NCBI RefSeq assembly: GCF_016920785.2
Contig: NW_024609884.1
Location: 82,005,346 to 82,069,345 of the forward strand
DNA from: Ixodes scapularis
Lineage: Eukaryota > Arthropoda > Arachnida > Ixodida > Ixodidae
Direction of reading: 5' to 3'
DNA: 64,000 nucleotides
Below the pieces are notes generated by a model. It did not search any database and was not told the origin of the DNA. It saw nothing but the letters and a program-made list of their open reading frames with translations. Made by a program: the position numbers and the translations under genes. Positions within the stretch are counted from its first letter, which is position 1, and the number at the start of each line of letters is the position of its first letter. Shown in pieces: positions 1 through 11,000 of the stretch.

Positions 1-619
1 TGCTTCACGGGCAGAGGAATCGCTTTTCGATCAACTTGAATGCAGTCAAAGCCGCGACTTGCGGAAGGTGTTAAGTGTACGGAGCTACGCCGTTGCGAGC
101 TCGAAAACTTCTAGCGTCATCCCAGCGCGCCACTTGGAGGGTACTTTCTACAGGAACCGTAGTATATTTAAACAGTTAAATAAAAGATAGCGTGTTTTTT
201 TTTCAATTTTACCTGTTTCTTTTTTAATGCTAAACTTCCATTGTAAATATACGTACTTTCCGTCATAATTTCGTACTGTTCAGCCTTTTCTCTAGAGCGC
301 AATCGCTCTCGGGGGCCGACATTCGCATTGGCCACTGTACGATAGGAGCTTACCGTTCAGACCAGCGTTCCAACATGACTATCCACACGTCGATCGACTG
401 CACCTAATCCCTCAAGTGGTCTTAAACTCTTTAATGTAAAGCGGAATGTCATCCTGCGACACCCCGCCCCCTCCGATCACGGCCCGACCAGCGGCATCAA
501 TGCCCGACAGTTTACGTCACCTCATCCCGTTGTGACACCACTGATACGCGAACACACGGCCACATCGGCGATAATTCCAGTCTTCTGTTCACAACCCACA
601 ACACTGCCATCACAATGTC
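1..619. other. No recognised feature
   Basis: Unique-looking sequence with short T-rich tracts near 190-225. I see no splice-bounded exon, conserved protein, terminal inverted repeat or tandem structure here. Confidence 0.5.
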
Positions 620-688
620 GCTGACACGCAGAAATACAGAACCACGTTGACGATGTTGCTGACAAGCAGAAATACAGAATCACGTTGA
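620..688. repeat. Two-copy direct repeat, 38-bp period
   Basis: Positions 620-650 and 658-688 are near-identical 31-bp copies (shared core GCAGAAATACAGAA, then A/T-CACGTTGA), offset by 38 bp. Only two copies are visible. It is probably a local duplication; no function is suggested. Confidence 0.7.
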
Positions 689-1275
689 ACGCCGTTGGCA
701 CTCGCACGGGACAACAGAACCGAACTCAGCACGGAAGGCACCCAGGCAGCCGGCAGGAAAACCTGCTTGGACGCAGTTCCCGTGATTTCCATAACGTCGA
801 AAACGTCGACACAGTTCCTCGTGGTTTCGCTGCTGTAGTTCCGCGTATGTCCCGCATATCGGAGACGGCCGTCTTACCCAGTGTATGTAGCGCTGCTGGC
901 ACTGCTCCGGAACTTCGCTGTTTCTAGCGGCTTTGTTAGCTCGTTTGATAAAATTAGTGGTAAAAAACGTCAATGCAACCGAAATGTTCTGCACGTTTGG
1001 ACTAGAAGACGGAATGACAGGCGGCCTTCGCTGCCGCTGAAGCTCAACAACTCAACGTTAATTTATTAAACAACGTGCGCGATGTGCTCGAGAAACGAAA
1101 CCGAAAGATGAGTCGGGAGGGCGAAAGCTTTCTCCGGTCTGCCTGGAGAAGGACGAAAACGTCTCGGTGAATAATAAGGACTTTAATTTTCCTTTCATCG
1201 GTCTGGGTTTGTTTATGTGTATTTTGGTAAATAAAAATAAAAAATAAAAACTTTTACAAAAAAAAAAAAAAAAAA

Positions 1276-1352
1276 CGCTCCTTTGGGGATCGAACCTTTG
1301 ACCACTTGGTCAGTAGGCGATGTTCTACCCCTGCGCCAACCCAACAAGAGGA
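1276..1352 (-). repeat. tRNA-related sequence (SINE head or tRNA pseudogene)
   Basis: Read on the minus strand this has an A box (TGGCGCAGGGG, near 1345-1335) and a B box (GGTTCGATCCC) spaced as in a tRNA gene. The T-arm and acceptor stem do not pair properly, so it is not a functional tRNA. On the minus strand it is followed directly by a long T run (the A run at about 1258-1275 on the plus strand), as a Pol III terminator would be. A tRNA-derived SINE head is the likely source. Confidence 0.6.
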
Positions 1353-1639
1353 ACTCGTCCTCCTCCTTTCATCCGAACTGCCGTTCCTCCTTCTCTGGGC
1401 AACTTGTACGCAACAAGGAGGAACAGTCGCAGTCGCTACCTTTCTCCTCCTTTTTTTCTCAGAGTGTGATCCGCTAGGTGACGTCGTCAGATTATGTGGG
1501 GAGGTATGTTTCGTCGTTCGGGAGCCACTTGTGTGAGCCGACGGCCGCCTGCTACTTACTTCACCTCTATGGTGCCTGGAACGCGCCTCCGACTGGTGTG
1601 TTTAGCGTCCTCTCCTGCCCATGCATCATAAATGGTCCA

Positions 1640-1800
1640 GGAGTGGCAATAAATGACGTCAGAAATGTCGGACATCGCGATCCTGGCGGTTGGCACTAGA
1701 TGGGGCTGAGGGCCAGTCAAGCTTCTTGTTGAAGCTTTTTCCCTTTCGCTCCACCATTTCTTTAAATGGAAATAAAGATTATTATTATTATAAGTACCGG
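1640..1800 (+). mobile_element. Probable 3' end of a non-LTR retrotransposon
   Basis: A polyadenylation-like AATAAA followed by GATTATTATTATTATA lies at about 1767-1792, preceded by a pyrimidine-rich tract. A 3' end with an AATAAA signal and a short (TTA)n tail is common in arthropod non-LTR retrotransposons. No reverse transcriptase coding sequence is visible upstream, so this would be a short 5'-truncated copy. The call rests on the tail alone. Confidence 0.4.
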
Positions 1801-1999
1801 CAAACAGCACGAGCGAACACGAGTGTCGCTGTCGTCGCGGCGTCCCAACTTCTGGCTGCCGAAGCTTCCGTGGACTGTCAAGCTGGAGAGCACCCGTCAC
1901 AGAGCAGGCGTCTGCCAGGTCCACCACCGCTGCTCTGACACCGCCAGGATCGCGGCCGCCGGCATCATGACACGTTATATGACGGACTCTCTAGGCAGA

Positions 2000-2113
2000 A
2001 ATCTAGGGACCTACTAAAATGGAAAGTTGGGCTGGTTGGTAATAACGCCTCGTCCTGTGTGTTCTCTTCTCTTTGTCCGTGTGTTATTCGCACTGTTTTT
2101 TAATCTAGGGACC
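2000..2113 (+). mobile_element. 90-bp Penelope-type terminal fragment with 12-bp TSD
   Basis: The 12-bp sequence AATCTAGGGACC occurs at 2000-2011 and again at 2102-2113 and brackets a 90-bp insertion. The insert begins with a GGAAAGTTGGGCT motif and contains CCTCGTCCTGTGTG and GTCCGTGTGTTATTCG. The same two modules occur in the 109-bp insertion at 63,141-63,249. I attribute both to the terminal repeat of a Penelope-like element from general familiarity with tick sequences; the TSD is directly visible. Confidence 0.6.
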
Positions 2114-2755
2114 ACTTTTGGGGACGAGGTAAATAAACACACCGGTCGGAGACGCGCTGCGCCGCTTGCTAAATCGTGCGAATTATCATTCATTGCATGA
2201 AATATGATAAAGTATGCTTTGTATATGTTTCTGCAATTACTGCTGCGTATGATTTATGTTGCCTCGACAGGTAACAGTTTTTTGCTATGCTTGAGCGTAA
2301 CGCATATCGCATTAAATCCAGCCCGTAATTCTGCTATGTATACTTAAGGGTGTAAACATTTGTAGTGTACACCTTTCCCTTTTCGTGATAATATAAAAAC
2401 CGGAAAGTTCCGACCATATTATTAGTGTGGATCCCTTTTGTGATATTGTGCTGTGGATGCATTGCACTGCGTTATTTCTTGCATTTTGTTATACTATGTT
2501 GCCCAGCTATAGAATTGCGAATTCATTCGTATTCGCTCCTCATTTGTATACCTCTCCCGGACTCGCCCTTGGTGAAACTAATTATAATAGACTTTTGTTC
2601 TCGTCCCTGCTGAGTGCAAGTTTTCTTCATTTTTGAAAGCGCCACCCAGCAAGCTCAGCGACACGTGTAAAAAAAGAGAGGTAGGCGAGAAATGGAAAGA
2701 CATATCAAAGACCCACTAAAATATTGCCGCTCGCGCTGCTGGCCAAGTAGGCAGC
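2114..2755. other. No recognised feature
   Basis: AT-rich sequence without supported coding potential, tandem repeats or terminal repeats. Confidence 0.5.
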
Positions 2756-2830
2756 GCGCGCGTGGCCTAACGGTTATCGTACCTGCCTCTCACGCGAAAA
2801 GGCACGGTTCGATTCCTGGGAGTGACGTGT
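2756..2830 (+). repeat. tRNA-Glu-like sequence (SINE head or tRNA pseudogene)
   Basis: An A box (TGGCCTAACGG at 2763-2773) and a B box (GGTTCGATTCC at 2806-2816) have tRNA spacing, and CTC sits at the anticodon-like position, which resembles tRNA-Glu. The acceptor positions (2756-2762 against the 3' side near 2820) do not pair, so a functional tRNA is unlikely. A short T run follows at about 2831. No partner copy is present in the window. Confidence 0.6.
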
Positions 2831-4404
2831 CTTTTGTTTATCCCTGCAACTTAGTGTTCAGGTAATTTCGAGAATCCTGGTGCTTGTTCGAGTTCCGGAT
2901 CTTCTATGCGTCGAACTTTCTGCGTCGATTATTCCAGAAGCCCACTCGTATACATAAGGGACTTTGCGTAGCCAGCCAGGGTCAGTTTCGCCCCAGCGTT
3001 CGACTCTGCAGTCACGCCGACTTCGACGCCCGCGACGCTCTGCTTTCTTTTGTTCCCTTTTATTTTTGGGCACAAGTTCACCCCATTAAACGTTTTGTTT
3101 CTTCAGTTATTATCGCCTCATCAATTGTCATTCGTGACAATATTACATCTCACACCGCTAAAGTCCGATCGCGTTGGCGTGGAAATGCCTCGCGTAGTTG
3201 GAACGGCAAGATGCGCCGCAGCATTGGGGTTTTCCCCTTTGAATTACGAGGGGCGGCTGCTGCCATCTATTGTCATGGCCCATGGGCATCTCGGGCGCCA
3301 TTCGACACAGCCGTCACTGCTGTCTCGGCGAGACCGGTATGTCGGCAGCACTCTCCCTCAGCTCTGCGCAACTGAGTGGGCAGTGCGATGCGCACGCGTT
3401 TTCTCGGACGCGATCTGCCCACACCACTTGGAGAAGACTTGGCGCTCTGGGTGGACTGCTGTCCCATGCAAATGAGCAAGTGGAACGTATTCTGCTTAGT
3501 AAAGTATTTAGATGTACTCGCGCAGTATTCATTAATCTGTTAAATATCGATTCGTAACACTTACCTGCATGGTTCCCAAAAAGGACAGACACCGTGATAT
3601 AAAAGAGTAAGCCCGGTCTTCAAGCAGTCGATGCTGGTTCCCTCGTCGGCTGTAAGAAGATACCATAGTTGGCTGCAGACCATTCCTCTCCGGCTTCCGC
3701 TCTATATTTTGCTCGGGAAAAATTCGAAAGCGATATTTCTGCGTACCTTCTGACTTGCGCTCGCTTTTAAACATTCTCATGAGACACCCAGACGAAGATT
3801 GGTGCCTTATTACTCGGGGCACAATATTTCTTGGCAATGCAAGCAAAGGTACGGCACGCGTGCCCTCTTCGCATTTAAGTGCTGATTCTAGCTATGAGCG
3901 CGCTCTCCTCGAAAACGCAAAGAAAGGTTGTCCCGTGGCACACACTACGACACGCCACGTCGAAATGCGCCAGCATTACGGTGTTTCACTACAGTAGCGA
4001 AGCAACGCAAAGAAACAACCCTGTTTTCGGTATTCCTTTTCTTTTTTGGCGAGGCAACGTTTTACCCAAGGGTGCATGTGCGGAAACGAAATTGGCCTTA
4101 CAGTAGGGCGGTTCCACGTGATGCCCTTCCGGATCGGAATTTTTAACCCCCTCTGAATGAGACACCCGCAGATCGCGGTGACATGCCATCGCACCGACAG
4201 CGCTTCTCGTTAATGTTAGCGTCTTCGGCTATGTACAATTGATCAATTACTCAAAAGTCATTTTCCGTAACGATCTCCAAAAGAAGTTAATTTTCTTTCA
4301 TTTTTCTTTTGTCATGAAGTGTCATCCGTCGCAGATGTGAACTGTGTAGCCGATCCCTCAAGCAGTACAATATCCGTCGGTCGGCAAATCCTGAGCGCTG
4401 GCAT
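2831..4404. other. No supported gene
   Basis: A 163-codon open frame at 2884-3375 (+) and several shorter ones exist, but none has recognisable domain structure, and competing frames of similar length overlap them. There are no terminal repeats or tandem arrays. It could hide host exons, which cannot be shown from sequence alone. Confidence 0.4.
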
Positions 4405-4475
4405 TGGTTGCAGGGGTTTCACCAGGAATTGAAATTAAAGGGGGGGGGGGGGGGGGGGGGGGAGGGAGGGGGGAT
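4405..4475. repeat. Poly-G tract (23 G) with flanking motif
   Basis: A run of 23 G (4440-4462) followed by interrupted G runs lies directly after a CACCAGGAATTGAAATTAAA context. Comparable G runs follow short ...GGCGT...AAATTT... contexts at 6143 and 56,630, which suggests the homopolymer belongs to a dispersed repeat. Confidence 0.6.
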
Positions 4476-4600
4476 GCAGACATGAAAAAGCAATTTTCGT
4501 TTTCTGTTTATTATTATTTTTTTTTTTTTTCAGGTTCTTTCAGCATATGGGGCAAATATGCGCGCGTGACGCCCGACAGGGGTTCTGGGACTCTGCATTG

Positions 4601-5517
4601 CACGTGACCAGGGATGGGCAAAATACATGCAAATATGTATCGAAATGCAAATACAAAATACTTCGTCAAAAATGTATTTAATTACAAATCTAATTGCATT
4701 TCCAAAAAAGCATTTAAGTACAATATACAAATACAACCAAATGTATTTGGTCTCCTCCAAATACTTTTCGAAATACATTCCTCAAAATTTGCGTCAGCGA
4801 CTTCAGGGCACCTGCAACGGGTTTCTGGGTATCTCATTTTAATTTTGCATCGCACACTCGGGAGTTAGTGAGCGAGGCTCTAGTAACGTAATAGAAATAT
4901 AACCACAAAAAAAAATGTAATCAGCTTGGACGTAATAGGTGAAAAAAGTACAGAGCTTCAAGCAGCTTTTTTTTTTTGTCGTTTACATTTTGGTATAGAC
5001 CAACAAAGAACCGAGACGACCAAGACGCGCAGCACTAGCTAGAGAACTTTTATTGTTGCAACTCGCACCAGTTAGGAGAATCTGGACGACCCGCGCATTT
5101 AGAATGTTCCAGGCAAAAATATGGATGGAAATCAAGCTGGAAAGCTTCACAACTTGTCAAAGGCACTTATTTAGCCAGTCTGCCTGTGAACGTCGATTTC
5201 GTCACTATTCTTGCCTTGGATTAGCACCGTAATCAAAGTCACTAAACGCTTGTGCTTGACTGAGAAACACTGCATTCGGTGCAGAACGTAGTTTTCTTCC
5301 TGCTCTGGACAGTGACAATAAATTTGAGCGATGTATTTTCGCCGACTCAATTGTATTTAATTACAATTGTATTTGAAATACAAATGTTTTAGTATTTAAA
5401 TGCACATCAAATACATTACCCAATTTGTATTTAAATACAAATGCAAAATACACAAAGTATTTGAAATACGTATTTCAAATACTTGTATTTTAAATACTGC
5501 CCATCCCTGCACGTGAC
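4601..5517. mobile_element. Non-autonomous hAT element, 901 bp
   Basis: The element spans 4609-5509. Its termini are inverted copies (CAGGGATGGGCA at the left, TGCCCATCCCTG at the right), flanked by a perfect 8-bp TSD, CACGTGAC, at 4601-4608 and 5510-5517. An 8-bp TSD with CAG-type termini is the hAT signature. Inside each end are runs of ATTTGTATTT-like words, which form subterminal repeats. Open frames inside are short shadows of the A/T words. No transposase is present, so mobilisation would depend on a related autonomous hAT. Confidence 0.92.
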
Positions 5518-6130
5518 ACATTAGGCATTTAATGAAGATTGCGTAAGTTCTTTTAAAAAAACATAAATCAAAGCAAAATGCAACGTTAGAAAATATCTGT
5601 CACGGTATCAATACCATGATATCACAATGAATGTCAATAAAGAATATATATTCGACTGAAGAAGAACGTGCCTGCACAAAAACGTTTCTACTATTTGGAA
5701 GAACCGTCAGGCGAGTAAAAGCTTTTTCTTTCCGATGCGAACACATACAAGAAGCGGATTATCTCACTAAATAAAAAAAGAAAATTAACATTAAAATCTA
5801 AATGTACCCTCTCTCTTGACGGATCAAAGGCAATATAAAATACAATCTCTGGTACAACATTAACCAAAAGTTCGAAACACAACTTTAGGTACTTCAGGTA
5901 ATTCTTGATAGTTACAAATATGGCACAGAATTGTCATTTAAGTTTTAATTTGTTTCAAGACAAAAATTAATTATTCTAGCTTCAGAGCCAACCTCCTTAA
6001 TGTGATGTCAGAAAATATTTAAACCTACGAACAAAGGTGAGAGAGTAGGAAGAAAGGCAGTAACAAGCAAGTACGCACTTAAATACTAAGAATAAATCGA
6101 ACCTAGACAAAAGCAACACCCCATACCATA
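5518..6130. other. No recognised feature
   Basis: AT-rich sequence with no supported coding, tandem or terminal-repeat structure. Confidence 0.5.
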
Positions 6131-6246
6131 GGCGTAAACTTCGGGGGGGGGGGGGGGGGGGGCGGCGGGCATCGGGGCTCGCCCCTTCCCCCCCCCCCCC
6201 CCCCCTTGGTGAGACCCCGGGGAAGCAGAGCCCCCCCCCCCCCCCC
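6131..6246. repeat. Cluster of G and C homopolymers
   Basis: G20 at 6143-6162, about C18 ending at 6205 and C16 at 6231-6246 lie within about 100 bp, next to the left end of the element beginning at 6256. The G run follows a GGCGTAAACTTC context. Such tracts are prone to length errors in sequencing and assembly. Confidence 0.8.
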
Positions 6247-6550
6247 GGATCCGGGGGGTGGTTATCATTTGAGCCCGCTCTCGTTTCGACCTTCTCACTT
6301 GGCCCTTCTCAAAACAACCATTCTCAAAAAGATCTTTTCTCTTGGACCTGTCGCATTTGGTCCTTCCCGTTTCGTCTTTCGCATTCCAACGTCCAACCCT
6401 CCTCATTTGGACCCGCTCTAGTTTAGCCCTTTTCGCCTAGCCCTTTTCAAAACAGCCATTCTCAAAAATATCGCGCTTTGACCCGTCGCACTTGACTCTT
6501 TCTACACCAAAACCGTTTTTTTTGGGGGTAATATTAATACATTGATATAA

Positions 6551-6602
<52 letters not shown>

Positions 6603-7501
6603 CGTGTGTGTGTGTGCCAGCCACACTACAGGCATACTTTCTCTGCTAAGGATTTTTAGCAGTGCGTCGAGGTCGTCGTGAAAAGCTACTAGCTGACAAT
6701 AAAACAGACCAACTATTTATCGCAGTCAGATCATATTCCGAAATGTCACGTTGTTGGAGGTCTCTCGACTTGGGGCAATGCCACCACTTCTATAATGCAG
6801 TGGTTCTCAAAAGGGGGTCTGCGAAGACATCCTAGGGGTACGCGAAGCCCTGTCTCATCACTCAGGCACGGCAATATTAGTTGTCTTTCTTCACGTTAAG
6901 AAGAAACGTTCCAATTTTCGGGAGAGTATTCTCGTGTGTATGTCAATGAGATAAGTCTACTGTATACTAGCACTTAGCAATATCCATTTTTAAATCATTA
7001 TCATGAAAACCTATACCTTTCTAATCCCCTGACCCGAACGGGGTCCTCCATCATCTCCGCCTTTCAACAAGGCGTCCGCGAAACATCAATGATCGAGAAC
7101 CACTGCTATTATGTGTGTTATTTCTGTTCAAACAAAATTTCAAAATTAAATGTTCATCGCTTTTTTTTTTTCTCGTTTGCTTAGAGGAAGGGAAGCAGGC
7201 GTCAATATACGATTCTCAGTGCGTACCTCTACACATAACATATATCTGATGGTATGTTGGGGGTCCAAGCAAGGTAAGGCTCATCAACAAAGCCGCGAAG
7301 GCATAACAACGTTAGAATCATGCCGAACTAGTGCCATTCGGTCGTAGCGCGAACGGGCGAAATGAGAATGGGTCCAGTTGCGAAAAACACGATTCGGATC
7401 TTATGAGAAGGTTCAAACGAGAAGGGACCAAATGAGAATGGGTCGAAATGTGCAAGGTTCAAATGTGAATGGGACGTTTTGAGATACACCCCGGATCCGG
7501 G
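6247..7501. mobile_element. Foldback-like element, 1.24 kb, with inverted short-repeat arrays
   Basis: A 9-bp direct repeat GGATCCGGG (6247-6255 and 7493-7501) flanks an element starting GGGTGG and ending CACCCC. Inside the left end (about 6265-6500) are many degenerate 14-17 bp units such as CTCATTTGGACCCGCTC. Inside the right end (about 7345-7480) the same motif appears in reverse orientation (AAATGAGAATGGGTC). Terminal arrays of short tandem units in inverted orientation with a 9-bp TSD recall Drosophila Foldback elements. The middle (about 6620-7340) has no recognisable coding sequence and carries a (GT)n tract. The architecture matches the element at 51,325-52,183. Confidence 0.75.
6552..6617. 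repeat. (GT)n microsatellite
   Basis: About 30 GT dinucleotides with two GC interruptions, inside the foldback-like element. Confidence 0.95.
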
Positions 7502-7676
7502 CCATGATCCTAACCGAGACGCTGTTTACGTGCCATGTAACGAGCTTCTAGTAGTGGCATGTAAACAAAATAACGCCCACGTTGTCTTTATTGACAAAAT
7601 ACATGGGAAATAGAATCCCACCATGCTTTCGCGAAAGCTTCAATGTCCAGTTCTGGCGAAAAGGTAACGCTCAGCA

Positions 7677-7707
<31 letters not shown>

Positions 7708-8040
7708 AGAACTTCTCAGCCTGCCCCCCTCCTCAGGGAAAATGGAAAGTCTACGCCGCTGACCCATACACCAACGCACCGGAACATACGCACATGCGGA
7801 CAAATGCTATGAAACACATGCTCATATGCAGTTAATAGCCAAACACCAACACAATAATAAAACGCGAAGCGGAAATTCCAAACACTGTATGCTTCACACA
7901 GTTGCGACATCCGGAAGGTGCATATAAGAATTCCCAAGGCTCCCAGACGACGCCCACAGCCGGCGCAACAATCTGTTCGAGCCAACCAAGCAGTGCCAAG
8001 AGTATCTCCACGCAGCACGTCTTAATGAACAGAAGGTTAG
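7502..8040. other. Intervening sequence with poly-C29
   Basis: No gene is supported. A 29-nt C homopolymer occupies 7677-7705; open frames through it encode only proline or glycine runs and are artefacts. Confidence 0.7.
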
Positions 8041-11000
8041 AGCGCAAAAAGGCTGGTGGTAGTTGAACGTAGTAAGAACACCCCGCGACTGGGAAAAGAA
8101 AGAACGGGCAAAAACAGCTAGGTCTCAGTGCAAAATTTGGGCGAAGCTTGCATCTTGTTGAATTAATGAACATAACGTTAGGCCGCAAACGAGCTCGTGC
8201 TAATTGATCGAAGTAAAAAAACGCCAAGAGACTGGGAAAAAGAAAGGACGGACAAACACAGGTCTCAATACGTAAAGTGAACGAAGCTTGCATCTTGTTG
8301 AATTATTAAACAGAACATTAGGGCGCAAACAAGCTCGTGGTTATTGATCATAGTAAAAAAACACCCCGAGACTGGGAAAAAGAAAGGGCGGACAAACACA
8401 GGTCTCAATACGTAACGTGGACGAAGCTTGCATCTTGTTGAAATAATTAACAGAACGTTTGGGCGCAAACGAGCTCGTGGTAATGGATCCTAGTAAAAAC
8501 ACCCCGAGACTGGGAAAAAGAAAGGACAGAAAAACACAGGTCTCAATACGTAATCTGGACAAAGCTTGCATCTTGTTGAATTACTGAACACAACATTAGG
8601 GCGCAAACGAGCTCGTGGTATTTGGTCATAGTAAAAACACCCCGAGACTGGGAAAAAGAAAGCACGGAAAAACACATATCTCAATACGTAAAGTGGACGA
8701 AGCTTGAATCTTGTTGAATTAATGAACAGAACGTTAGGGCATAAGCGAGCTCGTGGTAGTTGAACGTAGTAAAAAAACAGCCCGAGACTGAGAAAAACAA
8801 AGGACGGACAAACACAGGTCTCAATACGTAAAGTGGACGAAGCTTGCATCTTGTTCAATAAATAAAGAGAAGGTTAGGGCTCAAACCAGCTCGTAGTAGT
8901 CAGACATAGTAAAAACACCCTGAGACTGGGAAAAAAGGACGGACAAACACAGGTCTCAATACATAAAGTGGTCAAAGCTTGAATCTTGTTGAATCAATGA
9001 ACAGAACGTTAGGGCTCAAACGAGCTCGTAGTAGTCGGACATAGTAAAAACACCCTGAGACTGGGAAAAAAGGACGGAAAAACACAGGTCTCAATACGTA
9101 AAGTGGTCGAAGCTTGAATCTTGTTAAATTAATGAACAGAACGTTAGGGCTCAAACGAGCTCGTAGTAGTCGGACATAGTAAAAACACCCTGAGACTGGG
9201 AAAAAAGGACGGACAAACACAGGTCTCAATACGTAAAGTGGTCGAAGCTTGAATCTTGTTGAATTAATGAACAGAACGTTAGGGATCAAACGAGCTCGTA
9301 GCAGTCGGACATAGTAAAAACACCCTGAGAATGAGAAAAAAGGACGGACAAACACAGGTCTCATTACGTAAAGTAGTCGAAGCTTGAATCTTGTTGTATT
9401 AATGAACACAACGTTAGGGCTCAAACGAGCTCGTAGTAGTCGGACATAGTAAAAACACCCTGAGACTGGGAAAAAAGGACGGACAAACACAGGTCTCAAT
9501 ACGTAAAGTGGTCGAAGCTCGAATCTTGTTGAATTAATGAACAGAACGTTAGGGATCAAACGAGCTCGTAGCAGTCGGACATAGTAAAAACACCCTGAGA
9601 CTGAGAAAAAAGGACGGACAAACACAGGTCTCAATACGTAAAGTGGTCGACGCTTGAATCTTATTGAATTAATGAACAGAACGTTAGGGCTCAAACGAGC
9701 TCGTAGTAGTCGGACATAGTAAAAACACCCTGAGACTGGGGAAAAAGGACGGACAAACACAGGTCTCAATACGTAAAGTAGTCGAAGCTTGAATCTTGTT
9801 GAATTAATGAACAGAACGTTAGGGCTCAAACGAGCTCGTAGTAGTCGGACATAGTAAAAACACCCTGAGACTGGGAAAAAAGGACGGACAAACACAGGTC
9901 TCAATACGTAAAGTGGTCGAAGCTTGAATCTTGTTGAATTAATGAACAGAACGTTAGGGATCAAACGAGCTCGTAGCAGTCGGACATAGTAAAAACACCC
10001 TGAGACTGGGAAAAAAGGACGGACAAACACAGGTCTCAATACGTAAAGTGGTCGAAGCTTGAATCTTGCTGAATTAATGAACACAACGTTAGGGCTCAAA
10101 CGAGCTTGTAGTAGTCGGACATAGTAAAAACACCCTGAGACTGGGAAAAAAGGACGGACAAACACAGGTCTCAATACGTAAAGTGGTCGAAGCTTGAATC
10201 TTGTTGAATTAATGAATAGAACTTTAGGGCTCAAACGAGCTCGTAGTAGTCGGACATAGTAAAAACACCCTGAGACTGGGAAAAAAGGACGGACAAACAC
10301 AGGTCTCAATACATAAAGTGGTCGAAGCTTGAATCTTGTTGAATTAATGAACAGAACGTTACGGATCAAACGAGCTCGTAGCAGTCGGACATAGTAAAAA
10401 CACCCTGAGACTGAGAAAAAGGACGGACAAACACAGGTCTCAATACGTAAAGTGGTCGAAGCTTGAATCTTGTTGAATTAATGAACAGAACGGTAGTGCT
10501 CAAACGAGCTCGTAGTAGTCGGACATAGTAAAAACACCCTGAGACTGGGAAAAAAGGACGGACAAACACAGGTCTCAATACGTAAAGTGGTCGAAGCTTG
10601 AATCTTGTTGAATTAATGAACAGAACGTTAGGGCTCAAACGAGCTCGTAGTAGTCGGACATAGTAAAAACACCCTGAGACTGGGAAAAAAGGACGGACAA
10701 ACACAGGTCTCAATACGTAAAGTGGTCGAAGCTTGAATCGTGTTGAATTAATTAACAGAACGTTAGGGATCAAACGAGCTCGTAGCAGTCGGACATAGTA
10801 AAAACACCCTGAGACTGGGAAAAAAGGACGGACAAACACAGGTCTCAATACATAAAGTGGTCGAAGCTTGAATCTTGTTGAATTAATGAACAGAACGTTA
10901 GGGCTCAAACGAGCTCGTAGTAGTCGGACATAGTAAAAACACCCTGAGACTGGGAAAAAAGGACGGACAAACACAGGTCTCAATACGTAAAGTGGTCGAA

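Noticed and set aside
1276..1352. Functional tRNA gene (also considered at 2756, 18,773 and 35,942)
   Set aside because: A and B boxes are present, but acceptor stems do not pair and anticodon arms are degenerate.
2884..3375. 163-codon plus-strand frame
   Set aside because: No recognisable domain, several overlapping competing frames, and no splice or promoter context; not enough to call a gene.
6086..6406. Frames rich in Pro or Gly across G/C homopolymers (also at 7582-7812)
   Set aside because: Pure products of homopolymer translation.
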